From: Chloroflexota bacterium | GTDB taxonomy: Bacteria; Chloroflexota; Dehalococcoidia; SZUA-161; SpSt-899 | DNA: 10,041 nucleotides | Assembly: GCA_018657655.1 (NCBI GenBank) | Contig: JABHWQ010000047.1 | Span: 1-10,041, forward strand | Reading direction: 5' to 3' | Part shown: positions 1 through 5,667 of the stretch, in pieces | Layout: the number at the start of each line of letters is the position of its first letter | Numbering within the stretch: the stretch's first letter is position 1 | Made by a program: the position numbers and the translations under genes | The notes under the pieces: model-generated | What the model saw: only the letters and a program-made list of their open reading frames with translations | The model's database searches: none | Told to the model about the DNA's origin: nothing

Positions 1-1
1 C

Positions 2-124
2 AAAGCTGAGGCGGCGCTTATTGCGTTAAAGGTGACTCCCCAGGTGCAGATCATCGATGGTCGCATGCCTCATGCACTGATCGAGGCTATTGAAGGGAAA
101 ACTGGCGGCACAACAATAGGCTAG
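2..124 (+). CDS. argB: Acetylglutamate kinase, C-terminal end (5' partial)
   Basis: This is the last 40 codons of a gene that enters from the left edge and ends in TAG at 122-124. The visible peptide includes IIDGRMPHALIEAIEGK, followed by a Gly/Thr-rich end (TGGTTIG). It matches the C-terminal signature of N-acetyl-L-glutamate kinase, (V/I)DGR.PHALL..., which ends in GT(M/A/E)I in most members. The enzyme phosphorylates N-acetylglutamate in the second step of arginine biosynthesis, in the cytoplasm. The catalytic domain lies outside the window, so only the C-terminal end supports the call. The gene converges on tatC, with 13 bases between the two stop codons. Confidence 0.8.
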   Translation, partial: KAEAALIALKVTPQVQIIDGRMPHALIEAIEGKTGGTTIG

Positions 125-140
125 TGATTTACCATCACTA
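122..140. terminator. Small hairpin between convergent argB and tatC (possible bidirectional terminator)
   Basis: TAGTGAT (122-128) and ATCACTA (134-140) form a perfect 7-bp stem with a 5-base loop. Both arms contain a stop codon: TAG of argB on the plus strand and TAG of tatC on the minus strand. A convergent junction is a natural site for a shared terminator. However, the stem is AT-rich and neither side is followed by a T-run, so a Rho-independent terminator is only a weak call. Confidence 0.3.
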
Positions 141-899
141 CTTAACAAACGGTCCATCTTCAGATTCAACCTTTGCTTCTTCTTTGTGGTTTCCTCTGTG
201 AGCGATTCTGGAGAGCAGAATTCCGATCTCATAGAGAATGATCAATGGTACTGCTACGATAGTCTGGTTTATGGGATCGAATGTCGGTGTGATTATAGCA
301 GCAATGATGAAAGCACAAACAATGGCAAATCGTCTAAAACGGGTTAGTCTCTGGGGAGTTAGTATTCCTATCTTTGTCAGGAAATACATGATGATTGGCG
401 TTTCAAAACACAATCCGATGGCAAACAGCAGCCGGACAATCATGTTAACGTAATTGGAAACCCTCCATTCAATATCTGCAACACCACTACCGAATTTGAA
501 CAGGAATGTCATTGCTGGAGGGAGTAGAACAAAGTAGGCAAAAACAACGCCAACAACAAAAGAGATCAACATGCCTGGAAGTAAGACGTAAAGGTATCGG
601 CGCTCTTTGATACTGAGGGCTGGTCTGATAAACATCACGATTTGATAGAGGATCACAGGGGCTCCCAAAGCGATCCCGCAGTTGATGCATAATTTGAAAT
701 ATGTACCAATCACCTCTGTTGGTTCTATGGCTTGGAGTCGAATATCGTCATCTGCGACCGATTTGAGGATATCTATGATGTCTTCAGCGAAGTAGAATGA
801 AACTCCAGCGCCAATGCCAACAACTATCACCACCCACATCAAGCGTTTGCGAAGTTCTTCCAGATGTCCCAGTAGTGTCAATCTCGATTCTTGATTCAT
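138..899 (-). CDS. tatC: Twin-arginine translocase subunit TatC
   Basis: A 253-residue polytopic membrane protein, the usual length for TatC, the subunit that binds twin-arginine signal peptides of folded exported proteins. Visible signatures are the N-terminal HLEELRKRL (residues 12-20), RPALSIKERR with the conserved glutamate at about 99, GLCFETP (162-168), and ITPTFDPINQ (203-212) followed by VAVPLIILYEIGI. The hydrophobic segments fit the six-helix family topology. The last 20 or so residues are charged and probably cytosolic. It is the last gene of tatA-tatB-tatC, 32 bases after tatB. The ATG at 897-899 gives the family N-terminus, but its ribosome binding site is poor (only CAGG directly before the ATG), so translation may depend on coupling or on an A/U-rich leader. 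Confidence 0.95.
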   Translation of the reverse strand: MNQESRLTLLGHLEELRKRLMWVVIVVGIGAGVSFYFAEDIIDILKSVADDDIRLQAIEPTEVIGTYFKLCINCGIALGAPVILYQIVMFIRPALSIKERRYLYVLLPGMLISFVVGVVFAYFVLLPPAMTFLFKFGSGVADIEWRVSNYVNMIVRLLFAIGLCFETPIIMYFLTKIGILTPQRLTRFRRFAIVCAFIIAAIITPTFDPINQTIVAVPLIILYEIGILLSRIAHRGNHKEEAKVESEDGPFVK

Positions 900-931
900 C
901 CTGCAATGTGTGTGATCTTGGCCCTTTTGAG

Positions 932-1201
932 TTATTTGATATCAAGGTCTGTCTTTATGTCTTTTGCTTCCGATGATATTTCAGCAGTGATATCCTGGAT
1001 GGTTTGTTGAGATTCCTGTTTTTCTAACTCCACTTCAGTATTGATGGTACGGGTTAGTTCAGTGGTGGTCATTTTAGCGCGGCGTACAGCTTTCCCGATC
1101 ATTCCACCGATTTCCGGCAGGCGACGAGGGCCGACCACCAGTAACGCAATGATCAGTACAAAGACTATCTCTGCCAAGCCGATGCCTGTGAAATCCATCA
1201 T
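932..1201 (-). CDS. tatB: Twin-arginine translocase TatA/TatB family protein, TatB-like
   Basis: An 89-residue protein with a single N-terminal membrane helix (about residues 7-24). A hinge GPRRLPEIG (24-32) follows, then an amphipathic basic helix (GKAVRRAKM) and an acidic, low-complexity tail. The GPxRLPEIG hinge and the glutamate in the first turn of the membrane helix (LAEIVF, residue 11) are typical of TatB. The protein is longer than the neighbouring TatA, also as expected for TatB. With TatC it would form the receptor complex for twin-arginine signal peptides. Translation starts at the first of two adjacent ATGs (1199-1201), with AAGGAA about 8 bases upstream. TatA and TatB are hard to tell apart in Gram-positive-type or Chloroflexota genomes, so the subunit letter is less certain than the family. 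Confidence 0.85.
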   Translation of the reverse strand: MMDFTGIGLAEIVFVLIIALLVVGPRRLPEIGGMIGKAVRRAKMTTTELTRTINTEVELEKQESQQTIQDITAEISSEAKDIKTDLDIK

Positions 1202-1315
1202 AGAGTTCGTTCCTTAGGTAGTCTGAAAGTATCTAAAAGAATAGAACGCCCAAATGAAGCTCGGAAGCGGGAGGGGATGAGTGCCAGATTCGGTTAGCTG
1301 GCTCAATATTGAGGA

Positions 1316-1516
1316 TTAGCTGTCCTTCTTTTCGTCTTTTTCGTTAGGCTTTTCCAGTTCTTTTGAGTTATCGAGCTCCCCTGACCTACCTTTACGAAAT
1401 TCGCGGAGACCCTTTCCTACCGCCCCTCCCACCTGGGGAAGTTTACCCACGCCAAAGACGATGAGAACTAGAAATATTATCAGGATGATTTCCGGAGCCC
1501 CAAAACTGTGAAACAT
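1316..1516 (-). CDS. tatA: Twin-arginine translocase pore-forming subunit TatA
   Basis: A 66-residue protein with the compact TatA layout. There is a short N-terminus and a membrane helix (GAPEIILIIFLVLIVFG, about residues 6-22). The FG hinge followed by GKLPQVG leads into an amphipathic helix (GKGLREFRKG) and a charged Lys/Glu-rich tail. TatA oligomers are thought to form the transient passage used by folded Tat substrates. It is the first gene of the tat set. Its strong Shine-Dalgarno AGGAGG lies 4 bases before the ATG at 1514-1516, by far the best in the set, in line with the excess of TatA over TatB and TatC known from other bacteria. I found no convincing promoter between it and the divergent rsfS. 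Confidence 0.9.
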   Translation of the reverse strand: MFHSFGAPEIILIIFLVLIVFGVGKLPQVGGAVGKGLREFRKGRSGELDNSKELEKPNEKDEKKDS

Positions 1517-1564
1517 TCTACCTCCTCCCTGTCGTGGCCAGACGTATTCTGCCTAGACTGGGAT

Positions 1565-1582
1565 AAGATCGCTTTTGATCTT
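1565..1582. repeat. Inverted repeat upstream of tatA
   Basis: AAGATC (1565-1570) and GATCTT (1577-1582) are a perfect 6-bp inverted repeat around GCTTTT. Further GATAA (1562-1566) and TTATC (1585-1589) partial arms extend it imperfectly. It lies in the 170-bp region between divergent tatA and rsfS, so it could be an operator or leader hairpin. A chance palindrome of this size is also possible. Confidence 0.25.
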
Positions 1583-1655
1583 GTTTATCTCTGTCCATTG
1601 TAATGACTTTCTCACACGGAAGCAAGACTGTACGTTTATTGTGCGAGCTACATTA

Positions 1656-1664
1656 TGTTATAAT
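1656..1664 (+). promoter_or_regulatory. Extended -10 promoter of rsfS
   Basis: TGTTATAAT is a perfect extended -10 element (TG-N-TATAAT). The -35 region at 17-bp spacing (TTATTG, 1636-1641) is poor, as often seen with extended -10 promoters. Transcription would begin near 1671. That gives a short leader before the ATGs at 1689 and 1698, and places an upstream in-frame ATG at 1575 outside the transcript. Confidence 0.65.
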
Positions 1665-1697
1665 TGGGTATCTCGCGATGTATCCGCGATGGGAGGA

Positions 1698-2048
1698 ATG
1701 ATTCTGGAAACATCTGAAATAGCCAGGAAAATAATAGATGCGGCCCTAAACAGGCAGGCCTCTGACATTGTATTGCTCGATCTCAGAGAAGTATGTAGCT
1801 TCACCGATTACTTCGTTATTTGTAACGGGCAAAGCGAGCGTCAACTAAGCGCCATTTGTGACGAGATCGATGATATGCTGTCAAAAGAACAAATTTCGCC
1901 TCGTCGCCATCAGGGGAGTGTAGGCTCGGGATGGCTAATTTTGGATTTGATTGATATTGTCGTGCATATCTTCTCCCCCGAGCAGCGAGAATACTATGCG
2001 CTGGAAGAGATGTGGGATCAGGCTTCGTCCGTGGTCAAGATTCAATGA
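1698..2048 (+). CDS. rsfS: Ribosome silencing factor RsfS (Iojap/YbeB family)
   Basis: A protein of about 116 residues matching the RsfS/Iojap family in length and sequence. It has the core DIVLLDLREVCSFTDYFVIC near the N-terminus, then NGQSERQLSAICDEI, then GWLILDLIDIVVHIFSPEQREYYALEEMW at the end (quoted here in part: WLILDLIDIVVHIF and REYYALEEMW). RsfS binds ribosomal protein uL14 and blocks joining of the subunits when nutrients are short. The frame is open back to 1575, but the promoter at 1656-1664 makes that start unlikely. ATG 1698 has GGGAGGA directly abutting it, while ATG 1689 would add three residues and has no clear ribosome binding site. The choice between them is open. The 3' end overlaps convergent ndk by 14 bases. 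Confidence 0.9.
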   Translation: MILETSEIARKIIDAALNRQASDIVLLDLREVCSFTDYFVICNGQSERQLSAICDEIDDMLSKEQISPRRHQGSVGSGWLILDLIDIVVHIFSPEQREYYALEEMWDQASSVVKIQ

Positions 2049-2487
2049 TCCAGCGGTCGATATCACGTTTGAAAGATACCAACTCTTGTGGTGAGAAGAA
2101 CAGGGCGATTTCTTTTGAAGCATTCTCCGGTGAATCCGATCCATGGACCAGGTTTCGCCCGATCTCCAAACCGAAGTCACCCCGGATAGTCCCCAGACCA
2201 GCTTCAACGGGATTTGTGGCACCCATCGTATTGCGAGTCACGTCTACGGATTTTGTTCCCTCAAGTACGGCTGCGATGATTGGTGAAGACGTAATATAGT
2301 CGACCAGCGGCTTGAAAAACGGTTTGCCTTCATGAATTGCGTAGTGTTTCTTGGCTAGAGCCTCATCCATGTGGAGGAGCTTCATACCTACGATTTTCAA
2401 TCCTCGCCTTTCCAACCGAGCAATGATTTCGCCGGCTAATCCTCTTTGCATAGCATCCGGTTTGACCAGTATTAGGGTTCTATCCAT
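2035..2487 (-). CDS. ndk: Nucleoside diphosphate kinase
   Basis: A 150-residue enzyme that transfers the gamma-phosphate of ATP to other nucleoside diphosphates through a phosphohistidine. The active-site signature NLVHGSDS (112-119) contains the catalytic His115. Other family residues are visible: K9 in LVKPDAMQRG, the HY pair (48-49), TRNTMGATNP (84-93) with the nucleotide-binding Arg and Thr, and R102 in IRGDFG. The length is normal to slightly long because of a C-terminal extension (FKRDIDRWIIES). The ATG at 2485-2487 follows AAGGAG at 11 bases, rather long spacing. A near-consensus promoter lies about 60 bases upstream of the start. The gene appears to be transcribed alone. The last 14 bases overlap the end of rsfS on the other strand. 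Confidence 0.97.
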   Translation of the reverse strand: MDRTLILVKPDAMQRGLAGEIIARLERRGLKIVGMKLLHMDEALAKKHYAIHEGKPFFKPLVDYITSSPIIAAVLEGTKSVDVTRNTMGATNPVEAGLGTIRGDFGLEIGRNLVHGSDSPENASKEIALFFSPQELVSFKRDIDRWIIES

Positions 2488-2552
2488 TGTATTTGTTACT
2501 CCTTAGAAAGTATTGCTTGCCAGTATATGATGCGTGAACGGCGGTCATCAGG

Positions 2553-2582
2553 ATTATCGTATGAACCTGTGATAGCTGTCAA
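2553..2582 (-). promoter_or_regulatory. Sigma70-type promoter of ndk
   Basis: Read on the minus strand, a perfect TTGACA (2582-2577) is followed after 18 bases by GATAAT (2558-2553), a five-of-six match to the -10 consensus. Transcription would start near 2546, giving a leader of about 60 bases to the ndk ATG at 2487. This is the best full promoter in the window and argues for strong, simple expression of ndk. Confidence 0.75.
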
Positions 2583-2593
2583 GCCAAAGCAGG

Positions 2594-2826
2594 TCATGAG
2601 TCAGGGCAATCGCATTTGGAATAAACGTCAGAGCTATGTTTTCAGACAAAAAAGACACCATATGTCATGCTCGCGGAAGCGGGAATCAAGGTGGGTGGGG
2701 TCAACGGATTCCGCATCAAGTGCGGAATGACAGTTTTCCAGCGCATTGATGTTTGTTTATAGAGCCGACTATCAGCGTTTGCATCGTATGTCAGTGCAAT
2801 TAAAGTGCGATTGCCCTAGGTCATGA
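2594..2826. repeat. Long-range inverted repeat, 24-bp arms
   Basis: The arms at 2594-2617 and 2803-2826 match at 20 of 24 positions when one is reversed and complemented. The core AGGGCAATCGCA (2603-2614) is identical to the complement of 2806-2817, and a TCATGA hexamer sits outside each core. The left arm lies just upstream of the ndk -35 element. The two arms enclose the palindromic element at 2663-2732. They could be the ends of a decayed small mobile element, or paired binding sites. The right arm also carries a tandem AGTGCAATT/AGTGCGATT pair with an 11-base period (2793-2812). Confidence 0.5.
2663..2732. repeat. REP/MITE-like palindromic element (TGTCAT...ATGACA)
   Basis: The 70-bp stretch begins TGTCAT (2663-2668) and ends ATGACA (2727-2732), and each half folds. 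The left half is CGCGGAAGCGGGAATC-like. The right half is a perfect 8-bp stem ATTCCGCA (2708-2715) / TGCGGAAT (2721-2728) around TCAAG. The two halves are also imperfect inverted copies of each other. Interspersed repeats of the form GTCATTCCCGCG..AGCGGGAATC are common in many bacterial genomes, and this copy looks degenerate. It is probably non-autonomous; no transposase is in the window. Confidence 0.6.
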
Positions 2827-2970
2827 GTATGGAATCGTGAGAAGTGAAGAAATCAGAAGGAGAAGCGAAAGACCGGTGGAGGATTTAATTTATACCGATG
2901 AGCATCACCCAGGCAACAACAGATTCCCCGCGAATTCAAGTAACAGACCCGGGTGAACTCAATCTATGGT

Positions 2971-2994
2971 AATCGAAAGCCTATGCTTTCGATT
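2971..2994 (-). terminator. Hairpin at the 3' end of the hdrA-mvhD-metVF operon
   Basis: AATCGAAAGC (2971-2980) and GCTTTCGATT (2985-2994) form a perfect 10-bp stem with a 4-base loop. On the minus strand the left half of the hairpin is the last codons of the response regulator gene (KSKA) and its stop lies in the loop. The stem is only moderately GC-rich and no T-run follows, so it may protect the 3' end of the mRNA rather than terminate transcription by itself. Confidence 0.4.
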
Positions 2995-3385
2995 TGGTAA
3001 GGAGCCTCTCCACCCTCTCCAGTACTACCGGAGGATTAATGGGTTTTTCAATGTAATCATCCACGTCCATGGACACGCCTGTTTCCAATTCATATCGCCT
3101 GCGGCTGGCATCTTCCCTTACGGAGGTTAACACCATGATAGGAATATGAGCGTATTTCGCCAATCTGGGGTCTTTCAGTTTCTGCATTACCGTGAACCCG
3201 TCCATTTCAGACATGAGCAGGTCCAGGATCATCAAATTTGGCTTCTCTGCCTTAAGAGCGTCCAAACCTTCTTTACCATCACTTGCGGTAACTACTTGAT
3301 ATCCTCGTGACTCAAGCAAAGCGGACAAAACAGTTCGGATATCAGGGTCATCATCAACAACCAGGATTTTCGCATTCTCAGTCAT
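2981..3385 (-). CDS. Response regulator, receiver domain only
   Basis: 134 residues that make a single CheY-like receiver with no output domain. The acidic pocket is in ILVVDDDPD (D11, D12), the phospho-acceptor is D55 in LMILDLLMSEMDG, the conserved threonine is T87 in VLTS, and the conserved lysine is K114 in VDDYIEKPI. The stretch between T87 and K114 is a few residues longer than in CheY (VREDASRRRYELETG...). Receivers with such a longer loop ending in VDDYIEKP are, from memory, frequent next to Hdr and hydrogenase genes in anaerobes. It is the last gene of the operon, 15 bases after metF, with the good ribosome binding site AAAGGGGAG. The likely partner is the histidine kinase two genes upstream. 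With no DNA-binding domain it must act through protein contacts or a phosphorelay. Confidence 0.92.
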   Translation of the reverse strand: MTENAKILVVDDDPDIRTVLSALLESRGYQVVTASDGKEGLDALKAEKPNLMILDLLMSEMDGFTVMQKLKDPRLAKYAHIPIMVLTSVREDASRRRYELETGVSMDVDDYIEKPINPPVVLERVERLLTKSKA

Positions 3386-3400
3386 TTATCTCTCCCCTTT

Positions 3401-4318
3401 CTATACTATTGGTCTGGGTAGCAATCCTGCTTTCTCGACTATGACGGGAACAATGTCTTCCCAACCCACCGCCATGATATGGATCCCGTGTACTCCATCC
3501 ACATCTTCCAACTGGTCGATTATCTCCAGCGTTATTTTGAGGCCCTCTTCTTTGGCGTCTTCTGCATTTTCCATTCTCTTCACGAGCTCATCAGGTACAT
3601 AGACACCGGAGACGTAGTCTCTCATGTATCGAGCCATACCGGCGGATTTCATGGGGATTATTCCGGCAAGGATATGTGTCTGTTCGTCCAATCCTCGATC
3701 GGTCACTCCCTTCATCCACGTAGCGAACTGCTCAACATCAAATACACCCTGTGTTTGAATAAAATCGGCCCCTGCCTTCACTTTTTTGGCGAGCCGGGTA
3801 ACCCTGAACTCAACCGGATCGGAGAAAGCGCTTTCCACTGCACCTATGAAAAGAGGAACATCTCCGGAAACATCATCGCCACAGATGAATTTGTGATCAT
3901 CGCGCAGCATCTTCATTGATTGTATTAACTGCATGGAGTCGATATCAAAAACGCCTTTTGCGCCCGGATGATTTCCCAGTGAATGATGATCACCCGAAAT
4001 AGCAAGAATGTTTCCTATTCCAAGTGCTACGGCTCCTAGAATATCGCTCTGGATTGCGATTCTATTGCGATCACGACATGTCATCTGCATTACTGGATCA
4101 GCGCCCATCTGCTTGAGGAGAATCGATCCTGCTGCGCTTGACATCCGGACAACAGCTGTCTGATTATCGGTAACATTTATCGCATCGGAACAGGCTTTGA
4201 CAATTTCTGCCTTCTTTATCACCACCCGGTCGGATGCTCCTTTCGGCGGTCCAACTTCGGCTGTTACTGCGAATTGGCCGTCCTCCAGTACTTTTTCTAG
4301 ATTAGTTCCTGCTTTCAT
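3401..4318 (-). CDS. metF: Methylenetetrahydrofolate reductase, MetF
   Basis: A 305-residue TIM-barrel flavoprotein that interconverts 5,10-methylene- and 5-methyl-tetrahydrofolate, the last reduction of the methyl branch of the Wood-Ljungdahl pathway. Family marks are FAVTAEVGPPKG with the catalytic-type glutamate at 21, NVTDNQ (48-53), TCRDRNR (80-86), ALGIGNILAISGDH (98-111), FIQTQGVFD (187-195) and the C-terminal GVHGIHIMAVGWE. The length is typical for a short MetF that works with a separate MetV, not for a plant-type enzyme with its own NAD(P)H regulatory domain. The partner metV lies just upstream, separated by the kinase gene. ATG 4316-4318 is preceded by GAGGGAAGG at about 10 bases. 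Electrons are probably supplied through the HdrA/MvhD proteins of the same operon (inference). Confidence 0.95.
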   Translation of the reverse strand: MKAGTNLEKVLEDGQFAVTAEVGPPKGASDRVVIKKAEIVKACSDAINVTDNQTAVVRMSSAAGSILLKQMGADPVMQMTCRDRNRIAIQSDILGAVALGIGNILAISGDHHSLGNHPGAKGVFDIDSMQLIQSMKMLRDDHKFICGDDVSGDVPLFIGAVESAFSDPVEFRVTRLAKKVKAGADFIQTQGVFDVEQFATWMKGVTDRGLDEQTHILAGIIPMKSAGMARYMRDYVSGVYVPDELVKRMENAEDAKEEGLKITLEIIDQLEDVDGVHGIHIMAVGWEDIVPVIVEKAGLLPRPIV

Positions 4319-4353
4319 AGCGGTCCAACCTTCCCTCGTTAGTATTTAGCCTT

Positions 4354-5649
4354 TTATTGACGAGTCGATTTCTGCTTTTTTGCCGGAGCAGGAACGGCCA
4401 AAGGGAGAACAAAGGTAAACTTCGATCCTTTACCTGTTTCAGGACAGGGACACTCAACTCTAACTCCGCCACCATGAGCTTCAACAATTCTCTTGACTAT
4501 GGATAAGCCCAATCCGGTTCCTGTACCTTTCTCCACATTACTGGCACGGTAAAAATCTTTGAACACATAAGCTATGTCTTCGTCCGGAATGCCCATTCCG
4601 GTATCTGTTACTGTGCCAAGTATTCTGCCATTCTCCTCCAATAATATCAAGCCCACCGATCCATTTTCGGGGGTGAACTTAACTGCGTTACTTAGTAAAT
4701 TCGCAAAAACCTGCTGCAATCGGTTAAAAGAACCATAGACTTCCGGCAAATCGGCCGGGATATCTTTGTTTAGATTGATATTTTTCTCTTCTGCCAGTCT
4801 CTGAGTATCTTGTAAAGGGGTTTCTAGTATTTGGATCAGCGAGACGTTTTCCATTTCTTCGGCCATCTGCCCCATCTCTATGCGTGATATGTCCAGAAGG
4901 TCTCCTATCATCGCAAGGAGGCCATCGATCCTGATGCTGCTCCTCTCAATCATCGGCCTTATGGCATCAGGAACTTCACCTACATACCCACCAAGGATCA
5001 TGCTGAAATAACTCTGAATAGCTGCCAGCGGAGATTTAAGGTCGTGTGCTACGATGGAAACCGACTTGGTAAGCCTGTCTCTTGCCTCTTCGACTTTTGC
5101 GAGTTCTGCCATCTTGGAATCGATGATGTCCTGGTAATACCGTTCCATCGTACGATATATCTGGTTTTTACTGATGGCAGTGGCTCCCAAGTTGGCAACA
5201 CTGCTCAGAAAAGCCATATCGTGAACGGAGAACTCCGTAGGTCGATCGGTATATGCTCTCAAGATACCGGCAACCTTTCCTCCCATCACAAGTGGAAGCG
5301 TTATCATCGATACAATACCTTCTTTATTTGCCTGTTCTTGATATTGTACCCGCGGATCAGTGGTTGCATCTTTCACAATAACCGGGGTACCCTTCAATGC
5401 CTCAGCCATTACGGTATCAAGTTCCGCCAAGCCCTTTCTCACGTAGGTTTTGCTCAATCCGTAATCAGCCATGCGGACCAGTTTCTTTTGGTCCTCGGTA
5501 AGCATCATTATTGAGCAACCCTTTACCCCTATCGTTTTTGCGGTATTCTCTACCAGCGCAGACAATTCGCTTTCCACCGCAACAGCGGAATCAGCTTCAC
5601 TGGACAACTTATATATTGCCTTATAATAGTCAAGGGGTTTTTTATTCAA
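4354..5649 (-). CDS. Soluble GAF-domain sensor histidine kinase
   Basis: 431 residues with no membrane segment, so the protein is cytosolic. A GAF-type sensor spans about residues 20-165 (GVKGCSIMMLTEDQKKL to LGATAIS). It is followed by a helical linker (about 170-195), then a HisKA domain with phospho-acceptor H202 in SIVAHDLKSPLAAIQ. The ATPase domain has an N-box NLLSNAVKFTP (N321), a G1 box DTGMGIP (349-355), an F-box around FKDFYRAS and a G2 box GTGTGLGL (375-382). The end is short and basic. No REC, PAS or transmembrane part is seen. Translation most likely starts at TTG (5647-5649), since an in-frame stop at 5668-5670 rules out longer forms and the next methionine lies within the GAF domain; GGAG lies 10 bases before the TTG. 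It lies between metV and metF. Confidence 0.92.
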   Translation of the reverse strand: MNKKPLDYYKAIYKLSSEADSAVAVESELSALVENTAKTIGVKGCSIMMLTEDQKKLVRMADYGLSKTYVRKGLAELDTVMAEALKGTPVIVKDATTDPRVQYQEQANKEGIVSMITLPLVMGGKVAGILRAYTDRPTEFSVHDMAFLSSVANLGATAISKNQIYRTMERYYQDIIDSKMAELAKVEEARDRLTKSVSIVAHDLKSPLAAIQSYFSMILGGYVGEVPDAIRPMIERSSIRIDGLLAMIGDLLDISRIEMGQMAEEMENVSLIQILETPLQDTQRLAEEKNINLNKDIPADLPEVYGSFNRLQQVFANLLSNAVKFTPENGSVGLILLEENGRILGTVTDTGMGIPDEDIAYVFKDFYRASNVEKGTGTGLGLSIVKRIVEAHGGGVRVECPCPETGKGSKFTFVLPLAVPAPAKKQKSTRQ

Positions 5650-5667
5650 CTCTGCACAACTCCGCGG

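Larger units (their letters stand above)
2488..2980. other. Longest intergenic region, non-coding, with promoter and nested palindromic repeats
   Basis: About 490 bases without a convincing gene. From left to right it holds the ndk leader and promoter, the left arm of a long inverted repeat (2594-2617), a palindromic REP/MITE-like element (2663-2732), and the right arm of the inverted repeat (2803-2826). It ends in a purine-rich stretch (2830-2885) of no recognised function. An ORF at 2527-2730 runs through the palindromic element and resembles the spurious peptides often called over such repeats. A 24-codon ORF at 2898-2972 is also not convincing. No tRNA or rRNA signature is seen on either strand. 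Confidence 0.7.

Noticed and set aside
1302..1313. Perfect 12-bp palindrome CTCAATATTGAG just after the tatA stop
   Set aside because: Without a loop it makes only a very short hairpin; no second site or neighbouring regulator supports an operator.
1575..1688. N-terminal extension of RsfS from ATG 1575 (157 residues)
   Set aside because: The extension has no similarity to the family, contains the extended -10 promoter element, and would exceed the normal family length.
2527..2730. 67-residue plus-strand ORF
   Set aside because: It runs over the ndk promoter and the palindromic element; its Arg/Ser-rich end is the usual translation of such repeats and it has no good ribosome binding site.
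2898..2972. 24-codon ORF on the plus strand (MSITQATTDSPRIQVTD...) with GGAGG upstream
   Set aside because: The Shine-Dalgarno is about 15 bases away, no family is recognised, and no plus-strand promoter is visible. It cannot be excluded as a small peptide but is not supported.
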